Assembly (NCBI RefSeq): GCF_041200145.1
Contig: NZ_CP165734.1
Coordinates: forward strand, 5,685,001 to 5,749,000
Length of the DNA stretch: 64,000 nucleotides
From: Bradyrhizobium sp. LLZ17
GTDB taxonomy: Bacteria; Pseudomonadota; Alphaproteobacteria; Rhizobiales; Xanthobacteraceae
Direction of reading: 5' to 3'
In this document: positions 36,304-45,948 of the stretch, piece after piece
Layout: the number at the start of each line of letters is the position of its first letter
Position numbering within the stretch: the stretch's first letter is position 1
Notes under the pieces: generated by a model
What the model was told of the DNA's origin: nothing
Database searches by the model: none
What the model saw: the letters and a program-made list of their open reading frames with translations, nothing else
Program-made: the position numbers and the translations under genes

Positions 36304-39300
36304 TCATTCCGCCGCGCGATCGGTCTGCTCGTCGCGCGCGGGATCGGCCTGCGGCTTCTTCTCCATCCAGCGTGAGAGCCGGTCGGAGAAGCGGTCGAGG
36401 TAGAGATAGACGACCGGGGTGGTGAACAGAGTCAACGCCTGGCTCACCAGAAGGCCGCCGACCATGGCATAGCCGAGCGGCTGGCGGATTTCGGCTCCGG
36501 TGCCGCTTCCGAGCATCAGCGGCACGCCGCCGAGCAGGGCGGCCATCGTCGTCATCATGATCGGGCGGAAGCGCAGCAGCGCTGCCTGGCGGATCGACTG
36601 CTCCGGGGTGAGATGCTGCTCGCGTTCGGCCGCGATGGCGAAATCCACCATCATGATGCCGTTCTTCTTGACGATGCCGATCAGGAGAATGACGCCGATC
36701 AAGGCAATGAGGCTAAAGTCGAAACCAAAGATCATCAGGATCGCGACGGCGCCAACGCCGGCCGAGGGCAGCGTGGACAGGATGGTCAGGGGATGGATGT
36801 AGCTCTCGTAGAGCACGCCAAGGATCAGGTAGACCACGACCAGTGCGGCGAGAATCAGCAACGGCACGGTGCCGAGCGACTGCTGGAATGCCTGCGCGGT
36901 GCCCTGAAAGCTCGTCGCTAGGCTCGGCGGCGCGCGCATCTCGGCGACCGCGTGCAGCACCGCGTCGGTCGCCTGTCCCAGCGCCACGCCCTCGGCGAGA
37001 TTGAAGCTGATCGTCACCGAGGGAAATTGGCCCTGATGCGAAATCGCAAGCGGTCGCACCGGCACATTGGTCCAGTTGCAGAACACCGATAGCGGCACCT
37101 CGTCGCCGGTCAGCGGCGACTTGAGATAGAGCTTGTCGAGGGTGCTGAGCTCGCCTTGCAGGTCCGGCGCGATCTCCAGGACGACGTGATAGCTGTTGGT
37201 CTGTGTGAAGTATTGCGTGACCTGGCGCTGCCCGAACGCGTCATAGAGCGTGTCGTCGATCAGCTGCGGCTGGATCCCGTAGCGCGCGGCGGCGTCACGA
37301 TTGATCCTCAGTTGAACCGTCGTGCCTTCGGTCTGCTGGTCCGTCGCGACGTCGCGCAGTTGCGGCAGAGTTTTCATCTCGTCGAGGATTTTCGGCGCCC
37401 ATTCGTTCAGCTCGTCGAGATTGGCGTCCTGCAGGGTGAATTCGAACTGGGTGCGGGTGGCGCGTCCGCCGAGGCGAACATCCTGCGAGGCCTGCATGTA
37501 GAGCTTGGCGCCCTCGACCTTGGCGAGCTTGGGCCGCAGCCGCGCGATGATCTGTTGCGCGCCGGCGTCGCGCTGAGCGAGTGGCTTCAAAGTGATGTAC
37601 ATGCGCCCCGAGTTCAGCGCGGTGCCACCGCCGCCGATGAACATCGCTATCGAATCCACGGCAGGGTCGGCCTGCACGATGGTATTGAGCTCGACCTGGC
37701 GTCGCTTCATCTCGGTGAAGGAGATGTCCTGGGGCATTTCGGACACGGCCGTCAGGAAGCCGTTGTCCTGCTGCGGGAAGAACCCCTTCGGGATCAGGAT
37801 GAAGAGGTAGACCGAGAGTGCGACCGTCGCGAAGAAGATACAAAGCGTCACGAAGCTGTGGCGCAGCGCGACATCGAGCCCGCGTCCGTAGGCGCCGAGC
37901 AGCCTTTCGAACATCCGCTCGCTCCACTGGTAGAAGCGACCGTGCCGGGCTTCGTGGCTGGCGCGCAGGAAGCGGGAGGCCATCATCGGCGTCAGCGTCA
38001 GCGACACGACGAGAGAAACGAGGATTGCCATGGCCAGGGTGACCGCGAATTCGCGGAACAGCCGGCCGATGATGCCGCCCATCAGCAACAACGGGATCAG
38101 CACTGCGACGAGAGAGATGCTGATCGAGACGATGGTGAAGCCGATTTCGGCCGCGCCCTTGTAGGCCGCCGCAAGCGGCCTCTCGCCCAGCTCGACGTAA
38201 CGGGTGATGTTCTCCAGCATCACGATCGCGTCGTCCACCACGAAGCCGACCGCGATCGTCAGAGCCATCAGGGAGAGATTGTCCAGCGAGTACCCGAACG
38301 CCCACATCAGCGAGCAGGCTCCCAGCAGCGCCAGGGGGACGGTGATGCTCGGGATGATCGTTGCCCAGAAGCTGCGCAGGAAAACGAAGATCACCATCAC
38401 CACGAGCGCGATCGTCGTCATCAGCGTGATCTGCACGTCCTCGACCGCGGCGCGGATGGTGATGGTGCGGTCGCTGATGATCTTGATCGCGATCGCAGGC
38501 GGGATCGCCGCGATCAGCCGGGGCAGCTGCGCCTTGATGCGGTCGACAGTGTCGATGACGTTGGCCCCGGGCTGCTTGAAAATGACGAGGAAAACGCCGC
38601 GCTTGCCGTCGGCCCAGGCTGCCGTCTTCATGTCCTCTGGCCCTGCCACGGCGTGGCCGATGTCGCGGATCCGCAACGGCGCGCCGTTGCGATAGGCGAC
38701 AATGACGTCCTGCCAGTGCGAGGCCTGAGTGAGCTGGTCGTTGGCGTAGATCGTGTACGCGCGCCTGGGGCCGTCGATGTTGCCTTTCGGGCTGTCGGTG
38801 GTCGCGGCCGCGATCTGGCTCCGAACGTCCTCCAGCGATAGCCCCTTGGCCACCAGCTTGGCCGGATCAACCTGGATGCGCACCGACGGCTTCTGCTGCC
38901 CGCCGACGAACACCTGCGCGACGCCGGATATCTGACTGATCTGCTGCGCGAGCTGCGCATCGGTGCGGTCGCTGACGACGGTCAGCGGCAGCGTGTCCGA
39001 CGTCGCGGACAGGATCATGACCGGCGAATCCGCCGGGTTGACCTTGCGATAGGTGGGGGGCGAAGGCAGATTTTTCGGCAGTTGACCGCTTGCTGCATTG
39101 ATCGCGGCCTGCACGTCGTTGGCGGCGGCGTCGATCTTGCGGTTGAGGTCGAACTGGATGGTGATCGATGTCGAGCCGAGCGAGCTGGTCGACGTCATCT
39201 GCGTGATGCCAGGGATCTGCGCGAGCTGGCGCTCGAGCGGCTGGGCAACGGAGGATGCCATGGTTTCCGGACTGCCGCCGGGAAGCGACGCTGAGAGCTG

Positions 39301-39441
39301 AATGGTCGGGAAGTCGACCTGCGGCAGCGGTGCGACCGGCAGCAGCGGATACGCCACGAGGCCGACGAACAGGGTCCCCGCCATCAGCAGCGAGGTGCCG
39401 ATCGGATAGCGGATGAACGGAGACGAGAAGCTCTCTTGCAT
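36304..39441 (-). CDS. RND efflux permease (HAE1 / MdtC-like)
   Basis: A 1045-residue inner-membrane proton-drug antiporter, standard length for the family, with twelve predicted membrane helices and two large periplasmic loops. The proton-relay pair is in TM4 (GFVVDDAIVMLENI) and the matching lysines in TM10 (GIVKKNGIMMVDFAI). LPGGSPETMASSVAQPLE and IPGITQMTSTSSLGS are typical periplasmic motifs. The type resembles MdtB/MdtC. No membrane-fusion adaptor or outer-membrane factor gene lies on either side, so it is an orphan here. It converges on htpG. Confidence 0.92.
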   Translation of the reverse strand: MQESFSSPFIRYPIGTSLLMAGTLFVGLVAYPLLPVAPLPQVDFPTIQLSASLPGGSPETMASSVAQPLERQLAQIPGITQMTSTSSLGSTSITIQFDLNRKIDAAANDVQAAINAASGQLPKNLPSPPTYRKVNPADSPVMILSATSDTLPLTVVSDRTDAQLAQQISQISGVAQVFVGGQQKPSVRIQVDPAKLVAKGLSLEDVRSQIAAATTDSPKGNIDGPRRAYTIYANDQLTQASHWQDVIVAYRNGAPLRIRDIGHAVAGPEDMKTAAWADGKRGVFLVIFKQPGANVIDTVDRIKAQLPRLIAAIPPAIAIKIISDRTITIRAAVEDVQITLMTTIALVVMVIFVFLRSFWATIIPSITVPLALLGACSLMWAFGYSLDNLSLMALTIAVGFVVDDAIVMLENITRYVELGERPLAAAYKGAAEIGFTIVSISISLVAVLIPLLLMGGIIGRLFREFAVTLAMAILVSLVVSLTLTPMMASRFLRASHEARHGRFYQWSERMFERLLGAYGRGLDVALRHSFVTLCIFFATVALSVYLFILIPKGFFPQQDNGFLTAVSEMPQDISFTEMKRRQVELNTIVQADPAVDSIAMFIGGGGTALNSGRMYITLKPLAQRDAGAQQIIARLRPKLAKVEGAKLYMQASQDVRLGGRATRTQFEFTLQDANLDELNEWAPKILDEMKTLPQLRDVATDQQTEGTTVQLRINRDAAARYGIQPQLIDDTLYDAFGQRQVTQYFTQTNSYHVVLEIAPDLQGELSTLDKLYLKSPLTGDEVPLSVFCNWTNVPVRPLAISHQGQFPSVTISFNLAEGVALGQATDAVLHAVAEMRAPPSLATSFQGTAQAFQQSLGTVPLLILAALVVVYLILGVLYESYIHPLTILSTLPSAGVGAVAILMIFGFDFSLIALIGVILLIGIVKKNGIMMVDFAIAAEREQHLTPEQSIRQAALLRFRPIMMTTMAALLGGVPLMLGSGTGAEIRQPLGYAMVGGLLVSQALTLFTTPVVYLYLDRFSDRLSRWMEKKPQADPARDEQTDRAAE

Positions 39442-39878
39442 GCCCTGACACCATCGACTGGTCAGCGCATCTTCTCGCGCAAAGCGGAGCCGCGCCCGGG
39501 AGAGCTCGAGCGCGAATGTGCGTTTCCTTCAGCCCATTTGTTTGTTGACGGCTCCAGAACTTCGGTGGTCCGGAGCCGGTATTATCACGCGGAGATTAGA
39601 CCCTTCGAACAGCCTTGCGAACGGAATCCTGCGCCGAACGCTTGCGACCTTTGTCGAAGGTTGGACGCAGTGGTAGCAGTGAGATATGCGTTCTATGCAG
39701 CCTTTAGCGGACCGCTCTTCCTCCTTTCAGGCCAGTGCGGGCCCCACTCCTGAACCGTTTTAGGCGTGCGTCACAAGCGGGAGAGGTCTGGCGAGGAACG
39801 ATCGCTTCTCCCGCGGTGTTGTGCCATATCGAAATGGCATAACGGCCTGCCGCTGCCACCGATTCGAGGAAGTTTCCG
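39442..39878. other. Intergenic stretch, no supported gene
   Basis: About 440 bases between the RND pump start and the decayed DUF3551 ORF. The small ORFs lack ribosome binding sites and protein-like composition. The pump's promoter must lie here, but I cannot point to a specific site. Confidence 0.4.
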
Positions 39879-40043
39879 ATGCGCTCCCCATTCGTGACTA
39901 GGCTGGCGTTTGCCACGCTGCAAACTGTCGCACCGGCGAGCGCCCAAACCTATGATCGATCGGCGCTATCCGGTATGCACGGATGTCTTCGGGCCTGGCG
40001 CGGAGGCGGCGGTCATTTCGACTGCTCCTTCACCTGGCAGTAG
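39879..40043 (+). pseudogene. Decayed DUF3551 protein, first of a tandem pair
   Basis: A 54-codon ORF starting MRSPFVTRLAFATLQTVAPASAQTYDR, a signal peptide like the intact gene at 40077. Between YDR and GGGGHFDCSFTW the present frame reads nonsense, while the shifted frame reads RYPVCTDVFGPG, as expected for DUF3551, so two compensating indels lie in this span. A TAG follows CSFTWQ, where intact relatives continue CSFTSLPQC. The gene is truncated. Confidence 0.6.
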
Positions 40044-40076
40044 AGATCCGCAGTGCGATTTCCAGGGAGAGTCTTG

Positions 40077-40343
40077 ATGCGTTGCTTATTCGGCTTGATT
40101 GTGACCATCGGTGCCTTGCTCGCGGCTGCGCCGTCGCAAGCGCAGACCTACGATCCCAACTATCCCGTCTGCATGCACGTTTATACCGGCGATATGAGCG
40201 GCGGCGGCGGGCACTGGTATGACTGTTCCTTCACCTCGCTGCCGCAGTGCCGCGCCACGGCTTCCGGCCGCGCCGCGACCTGCGATCTCAATCCGTATTA
40301 TCGGGGGAACGAACCGCGTCCGCGCCACAGGCGGAGGGGTTAG
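40077..40343 (+). CDS. DUF3551 domain-containing secreted protein
   Basis: An 88-residue protein with a signal peptide (MRCLFGLIVTIGALLAAAP) and the DUF3551 pattern: YDPNYPVCMHVY, GHWYDCSFTSLPQC, SGRAATCDLNPYY. The four cysteines probably form two disulfides. The start follows GGGAGAG. The family is abundant in Bradyrhizobium and of unknown function. A decayed copy lies immediately upstream on the same strand. Confidence 0.85.
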   Translation: MRCLFGLIVTIGALLAAAPSQAQTYDPNYPVCMHVYTGDMSGGGGHWYDCSFTSLPQCRATASGRAATCDLNPYYRGNEPRPRHRRRG

Positions 40344-40356
40344 CGTCCGGTGCGGC

Positions 40357-41070
40357 TCAGGACGGTTGCGCCTTTTTGACCGCAGCGTCGATCGCGGCGG
40401 TCAATTGCCAGGTCATCTTGTCCGTCGTCCAGTCGCTTGCGTGCAGCCTGGTGTCGTCACCGGGGTCGACCATCCGGTCGAACGAAATCTTTGCGATATC
40501 GTGCCAGCCCTGCATCAACTCGAAGCGGCGGAACACGTTGACGCCCTTCGCATGCGCGATCTCGCTGATCGCGTCGACCATTGCGATGGCGCTGGCTTGC
40601 TTCGCCGGTGTCAGCAGTGCCGGCACATATTGCAAATCCATCAGGATCACATCCATCCGTCCGGCCGCGAGCATCTGGTCGACGCCGTCACGGATAGCCT
40701 GAGTAGTCTTTTCGAATGATGGAGGCTTCTGATCGGCCGATTGCCAGACCGCATTCGTTCCGACCTGCCAGATCACGAGATCCGGATTCTGCTCGAAGAC
40801 GTCATGCTTGAATCGCATGAGCTCCTGAGGAGCCTCTTCGCCGCCGACGCCCCGGTTGATGACATCGATTGTCGCCTTGGGGAATTGTATCCGAAGGTCC
40901 GCGAGCAGGCGTTGCGGATAGGGTGCGATGCCGCCTTCGCCCGCCGTCGTGGACGAGCCGATCGCGACCACCTTGACTGGTCTCTGGCCTCTGAGGCGGT
41001 TGGCAACAATGGTCAGCGGTTGCTCGAACGGCGCTGCCTGAACCGGAATCTGTGAGGGGTCGAGGGCCAC
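40357..41070 (-). CDS. SGNH/GDSL hydrolase family protein
   Basis: A 237-residue esterase-fold protein. The catalytic serine lies in block I (VVAIGSSTTAGEGG). Block II glycine is in INRGVGGEEAP, block III asparagine in WQVGTNAVW, and the final Asp/His pair in DDTRLHASDW. The GTG at 41070 is chosen because GGGAGG precedes it by six bases; the longer frame from TTG 41115 has no binding site. These enzymes deacylate lipids or sugars. The substrate is unknown. Confidence 0.8.
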   Translation of the reverse strand: MALDPSQIPVQAAPFEQPLTIVANRLRGQRPVKVVAIGSSTTAGEGGIAPYPQRLLADLRIQFPKATIDVINRGVGGEEAPQELMRFKHDVFEQNPDLVIWQVGTNAVWQSADQKPPSFEKTTQAIRDGVDQMLAAGRMDVILMDLQYVPALLTPAKQASAIAMVDAISEIAHAKGVNVFRRFELMQGWHDIAKISFDRMVDPGDDTRLHASDWTTDKMTWQLTAAIDAAVKKAQPS

Positions 41071-41161
41071 GGGTCGCCTCCCTGTCGTAGCCAGGACAAC
41101 GCAAGGTAGAGGCAAGAATAGCCTGTTCGGCCGAACTCACCTAGCGCGGTCTGCCTCTCGC

Positions 41162-42142
41162 TTACTCCTTTCTCGCGCCCGACAGCTCGACAATTTTGCG
41201 CCAGCGCGCAGTCTCTTCGCCCAGCATGCCGCCGAACGCATCGGCGTTGCCGTGCAGCGGGATGGCGCCGAGCTCGGCGACGCGGGCCTTGATCTCCGCA
41301 TCGGACAGGGCCGCATCGATCTCGCGATTGAGGAGATCGATAATCTCGCGCGGGGTGTCGTGCGGGGCGCCGACGCCATAGAACGATGAAGTCTCGTAGC
41401 CGGCAAGCGTCTCCGCGATCGGCGGCACGTCCGGCAAAATCTCCGAGCGCTCGCGCGTGGTGACGCCCAGCGCGCGCAGCTTGCCGGCGCGGACCAGCTC
41501 GAAGGACGAGGTAACGTTGTCGAACATGCCCTGGATCTGGCCGCTCATCACGTCGGTCAGTCCCGGCGCGGAGCCGCGATAGGGCACGTGAGTGAACTGC
41601 ACGCCGGCCATCGACTTGAACAGTTCGCCGGAGAGATGCAGCGAGGTGCCGATGCCGGACGAGGCGACCGACATCTTGCCGGGATTGGCCCTGGCGTAGG
41701 CGATGAAGTCGGCGACGTTATTCACCGGAAGATCATTGTTGACGACCAGCACCAGCGGAATGCGTGCGACGCCCGCAACGGGTGCGATGCCCTTGCTGAA
41801 ATCATAAGCCAGCGCGGGGTCGAACGACGCGTTGATCGCGTTCGCGGTCGAGGTGAGCAGCAGTGTGTAGCCGTCGGGGGCCGAGGTGATCACCGCCTGG
41901 GTGCCGATATTGCTGCCCGCGCCGGGCTTGTTCTCGACCACGAAGGTCTGGCCGAGCCGGTCGGACAGTCGCTGGCAGATCAGCCGCGACAGCAGGTCGG
42001 TGGCGCCGCCCGGCGCATAGGGCACCACCCATTTCACGCTGCGTGACGGATAGGACGGATTCCCCATGGAAAATGCGCACGGCGCGGCGAGCGCGGCCGC
42101 TGCACAGGCGGCGGTCTGAAGGAAGTGGCGTCTGGTGATCAT
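41162..42142 (-). CDS. Tripartite tricarboxylate transporter substrate-binding protein (Bug family)
   Basis: A 326-residue periplasmic binding protein. The twin-arginine signal is MITRRHFLQTAACAAAALA, and the Bug core is VKWVVPYAPGGATDLLSRL, KPGAGSNIGTQAV and THVPYRGSAPGLTDVMSGQ. GGAGG precedes the ATG at 42142 by five bases. It normally delivers carboxylates to TctA/TctB membrane subunits, but neither is encoded nearby, so it is an orphan, which is common in this family. The ligand is unknown. Confidence 0.9.
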   Translation of the reverse strand: MITRRHFLQTAACAAAALAAPCAFSMGNPSYPSRSVKWVVPYAPGGATDLLSRLICQRLSDRLGQTFVVENKPGAGSNIGTQAVITSAPDGYTLLLTSTANAINASFDPALAYDFSKGIAPVAGVARIPLVLVVNNDLPVNNVADFIAYARANPGKMSVASSGIGTSLHLSGELFKSMAGVQFTHVPYRGSAPGLTDVMSGQIQGMFDNVTSSFELVRAGKLRALGVTTRERSEILPDVPPIAETLAGYETSSFYGVGAPHDTPREIIDLLNREIDAALSDAEIKARVAELGAIPLHGNADAFGGMLGEETARWRKIVELSGARKE

Positions 42143-42375
42143 GATGGCCTCCAGTTCAGCTCCCCGCAAGCGGGACAGAGGGGACGCGCGCAGCGCGCCT
42201 GAATGACTGGATTTGGTATCGCAAGAATCGCACCAGGCCGCATGCTGTTCCCGCCGGCTTGGTAAAGGATGATCGCAGTTAATCGAGGGCTAACTGAGGT
42301 TTACCTTGTCTCTTAACATCTGGGCAGGACGCGCGGGCTAAGCTGCCGGGAACAAGCAATTACCGCCCGAAAAGA

Positions 42376-44190
42376 ATGAACGGCATGAGCACCGGCGTCA
42401 TCGATCAACCCCGAGCAGCGCGCGCGCCATCGGCTTCAAAAATCTGGCTGAAGGCGATCGAGCTGACCGCGCGGATCGAGACGCTGCCGGGCCGGTTATT
42501 CGCCGACGTCGTCGACGACTGGGCACGGGGCCAGCCCGACCGCGTCGCGCTGGTCATGGAGGACGCAACTCTCGACTACGGCGGCCTGTCGAAGCGTATC
42601 AATCGCTACGCGCGCTGGGCGTGCTCGGTCGGTATTGTCAAAGGCGACACCGTCGGCCTGATCATGCCGAACAGCACCGACTATGTCGCGGCATGGCTCG
42701 GCATCAGCCGGGTTGGCGGCGTGGTCGCGCTGATCAACACCAAGCTTGTGGGGCAATCGCTCTCGCATTGCATCGACGTCGCGAAGCCCTCGCACATTAT
42801 CGTCGCGCACGAATTGACGCAGATGCTGGACAGCGCGACGCCGCATCTGAAGTCGGAAGCCAAGGTGTGGACCCACGGTGACGCACGCAGCGAGCGCGCC
42901 ATCGACGTCGCGCTTGCCGCGCTCGACGACGGCCCGCTCTCGCCGGGGGAACATGGCGACGTCACCATCGACGATCGTGCGCTGCTGATCTACACCTCCG
43001 GCACGACGGGCCTGCCTAAAGCCGCCAGCATCAGCCATCGCCGTATCCTCAATTGGGGACTTTGGTTCGCCGGCCTCACCGGAGCCACGCCGCAGGACCG
43101 GCTCTATGATTGCCTGCCGCTGTTCCACTCGGTCGGCGGCATCGTCGCGCCATGCAGCATGCTCGCCGCCGGCGGCGCCGTCGTGATCGCGGAAAAATTC
43201 TCGGCCTCGAGTTTCTGGTCTGACATCGTGCGGCATGACTGTACCCTGTTCCAGTATATCGGCGAACTCTGCCGCTACCTGCTCAAGGCGCCGCCGTCGG
43301 AATACGAGAACCGCCATCGCTTGCGGCTCGCCTGCGGCAACGGCCTGCGCGGTGACATCTGGCAGGACTTCAAGGCGCGCTTCGGCATTCCCCGCATCCT
43401 CGAGTTCTATGCGGCGACGGAAGGCAATTTCTCCCTGTTCAATGTCGAGGGCCAGCCGGGCGCGATCGGGCGCATTCCACCGCTGCTCGCGCATCGCTTC
43501 CCTGCAAGTCTCGTCAAGCTCGATCGCGGCGACGGTGCGCCGCTGCGCAACGCGGAAAGTCTTTGCATCGCATGTGCGCGTGGCGAGGCGGGCGAGGCCA
43601 TTGGCCGCATCGGTACGGCCGACCAGGGCGGTGGCCGCTTCGAGGGCTACACCGACGCCGCGGAAACCGAGAAGAAGGTTCTTCGCGATGTCTTCGCCAA
43701 GGGCGACGCCTGGTTCCGCACCGGCGATCTGATGCGGCTCGATGAGAAGGGCTTTTTCATTTCGTCGACCGCATCGGCGATACCTTTCGCTGGAAGGGCG
43801 AGAACGTTGCGACCTCGGAAGTCAACGACGCAGTGCGTGATTTCACCGGCGTGATCGACGCCACCACCTATGGTGTCGGCATCCCCGGCGCGGACGGGCC
43901 GCGCCGGCATGAGCGCGATCGTCGTCAACGAAGGTTTTGACATCGCGGCACTGCCCGCGCACCTCGCGCAGCGCCTGCCGGCCTACGCCCGCCCGGTCTT
44001 CATCCGCATCTCCCGCGAGCTCGATGCGACCGAGACGTTCAAGCAGAAGAAGGGGGAATTGGCTCGGGAGGGGTTCAATCCAGCCGCGATCTCCGATCCG
44101 CTGTTCATGGCGGAGCCTAAATCCGGCGCCTATGTCGCGCTCGATGCGGAAACATACGCAGAGATCGTGGATGGCTCGATCAGGCTGTAA
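42376..44190 (+). pseudogene. Long-chain acyl-CoA synthetase (FadD6/FATP-like), two compensating frameshifts
   Basis: An ANL ligase of about 600 residues. The ATP loop is LLIYTSGTTGLPKAASISH, FYAATEGNFSLFN is the adenine motif, and AWFRTGDLMRLDEKGFF leads to the hinge. The frame breaks near 43758, where adding one T gives FFYFVDRIGDTFRWKGENV, the expected FATP-type hinge. A second break near 43900 needs one C removed to give GADGRAGMSAIVVNEGFD. The final segment is back in the original frame to 44190. The two indels leave about 47 codons misread. It would activate long- or very-long-chain fatty acids. It stands upstream of the acyl-carrier-protein cassette, 143 bp away. Confidence 0.8.
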
Positions 44191-44333
44191 CTGCACCGAA
44201 ATCCGCTAGATAGGTCCAATTTTATCTGAATTGTCCAAGAGCCCATTTACTTCTGTCGGGTAAACACAGCGCCAAGGGGTGGTCATCAAGAGCCGCCGCA
44301 ACACGAACGATCGATAACGGAAGTGAGCCAGCC

Positions 44334-44579
44334 ATGTCGGTAAGGTCTAAGGTTATTGAAGCGATCCAGCAGATCGCCAAGGAACAGCACGTCGCGCTTC
44401 CCACACTCACGGACGATCTGTCCCTGCACGAGACGGGCTTCGACTCGCTTGCCTTCGCGATCCTGGTCGCGCGCCTCGAGGACGAGACCGGCGTCGATCC
44501 CTTCACCATTTCCGAGGACGCCGCGTTCCCCGCCACCGTGGGCGATTTCGTGCGGGCCTACGAAAATGTCCCCGCGTGA
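44334..44579 (+). CDS. Acyl carrier protein
   Basis: An 81-residue ACP. The phosphopantetheine attachment serine is S38 in TGFDSLAFAIL, within the four-helix fold. It is dedicated rather than the main fatty-acid AcpP, because it overlaps the following ligase gene by 14 bases (ligase ATG at 44566) and lacks the acidic AcpP helix II. GGAAGTGAG precedes the ATG. It probably carries an acyl chain loaded by the ligase and reduced by the ketoreductase downstream, which is inference. Confidence 0.9.
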   Translation: MSVRSKVIEAIQQIAKEQHVALPTLTDDLSLHETGFDSLAFAILVARLEDETGVDPFTISEDAAFPATVGDFVRAYENVPA

Positions 44580-45948
44580 GATCTTTGCGCTTCGCGACCA
44601 TCTCGGCGCGGAACTGAAGGGCCGCACGCTGTCGGACGCGCACGATGTCGTCTCGCTGACGGACATGCTGTCGCTGACGGTCCTGGGCGGCCGCCTGCGC
44701 GAGCTCTCGGGCCGCGCGGTGCTGCTGAAATTGTCCGACCAGCTGCGGTCGGGCCTTGCCATGATCGAGCTCGACGGTATCGCCCGCCGCATGCTGCTTT
44801 GCCCGCCGGATCTCAACCCGGCGCATCTCGATGCCCTGAGCGCGGATGCCGGGATCGATGCCGTCGTCACCGACGAGCCCGATCGCTGGGCCAATACCAA
44901 TGTGGCGCTGGTCGTCACCACTCAATTTCCGCTCCAATCCGCCACTCCGGCGCAGACCGAACGCGCGACCGAATGGCTGATGCTGACCTCGGGCACCTCG
45001 GGCGTTCCGAAAATCGTCGGCCATACGCTGGAAGCGCTGACCGGCGCGATCGTCGCCGAGGGACCCGCGCGCGGGCCGGCGCCGGTCTGGGCGACGTTCT
45101 ATGACATCCGCCGCTATGGCGGCCTGCAAATCTTCCTCCGTGCCATTCTCTCGAGCGGTTCGATGGTGCTGTCGGACCCGCACGAGCCGCTGGCCGATCA
45201 CGTGAAGCGGCTGAAGGCGCGCGGTGTCTCCCACATCTCCGGCACGCCTTCGCACTGGCGCAAGCTCCTGATGAGCGGCTCGGCCGCGCAATTCGCGCCG
45301 GGTTACGTCCGTCTCTCCGGCGAGATCGCCGATCAGGCGGTGCTCGACGCCCTGAAGGCCGCATTCCCGGGATCGTCCGTCGGTCACGCCTATGCCTCGA
45401 CCGAGGCCGGTGTCGGCTTCGCCGTCAATGACGGACTGGAAGGTTTTCCGGCAAACTATCTCGGCAATCGCAACGGCGTCGAGATGAAGGTCGTCGACGG
45501 CTCGCTCCGCATCCGCTCGAACCGCACCGCGCATGCCTATATCGGCCGTGATGCTGCGGCGCTGACCGATAGCGATGGTTTCGTCGACAGCGGCGACATG
45601 GTCGAGCTGCGCGGCGATCGTTACTATTTCGTTGGCCGCCGCGGTGGCATCATCAATATCGGCGGCCTGAAGGTCCATCCCGAGGAGATCGAGGCCGCGA
45701 TCAACCGTCATCCCGATGTGCGGATGTCGCGAGCCAAATCGCGGAAGAGCCCGATCACCGGCGGCATCGTGGTCGCCGACGTGATCCTCGCCGACGGTAC
45801 CGATCCGGCGCGGGCCAAGGAGATCCGAGATCAAATTCTGGATCAGTGCCGCGCGCAGCTCTCTTCCCACAAGGTGCCGGCGGTGATCCGCTTCGTCGAA
45901 ACGCTCGACGTCACCCCGGCCGGAAAATTGGCGCGCAGCGATGCATAA
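44566..45948 (+). CDS. AMP-dependent acyl ligase partnering the ACP
   Basis: A 460-residue ANL-superfamily ligase, shorter than usual. The ATP loop is LMLTSGTSGVPKIVGH, followed by YASTEAGVGFAVND, the aspartate in DGFVDSGDMVELRGD, the hinge YYFVGRRGGIINIGG and the catalytic lysine region VTPAGKLARSDA. Its N-terminal subdomain is reduced. It overlaps the ACP gene by 14 bases and the following SDR gene by 8 bases, so the three are one translational unit. The likely role is acyl-AMP formation and loading onto the ACP. Confidence 0.87.
   Translation: MSPREIFALRDHLGAELKGRTLSDAHDVVSLTDMLSLTVLGGRLRELSGRAVLLKLSDQLRSGLAMIELDGIARRMLLCPPDLNPAHLDALSADAGIDAVVTDEPDRWANTNVALVVTTQFPLQSATPAQTERATEWLMLTSGTSGVPKIVGHTLEALTGAIVAEGPARGPAPVWATFYDIRRYGGLQIFLRAILSSGSMVLSDPHEPLADHVKRLKARGVSHISGTPSHWRKLLMSGSAAQFAPGYVRLSGEIADQAVLDALKAAFPGSSVGHAYASTEAGVGFAVNDGLEGFPANYLGNRNGVEMKVVDGSLRIRSNRTAHAYIGRDAAALTDSDGFVDSGDMVELRGDRYYFVGRRGGIINIGGLKVHPEEIEAAINRHPDVRMSRAKSRKSPITGGIVVADVILADGTDPARAKEIRDQILDQCRAQLSSHKVPAVIRFVETLDVTPAGKLARSDA

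Noticed and set aside
37156..38841. A 561-codon plus-strand open frame
   Set aside because: It is antisense to the RND pump with Asp/Arg/His-rich composition typical of shadows of hydrophobic genes.
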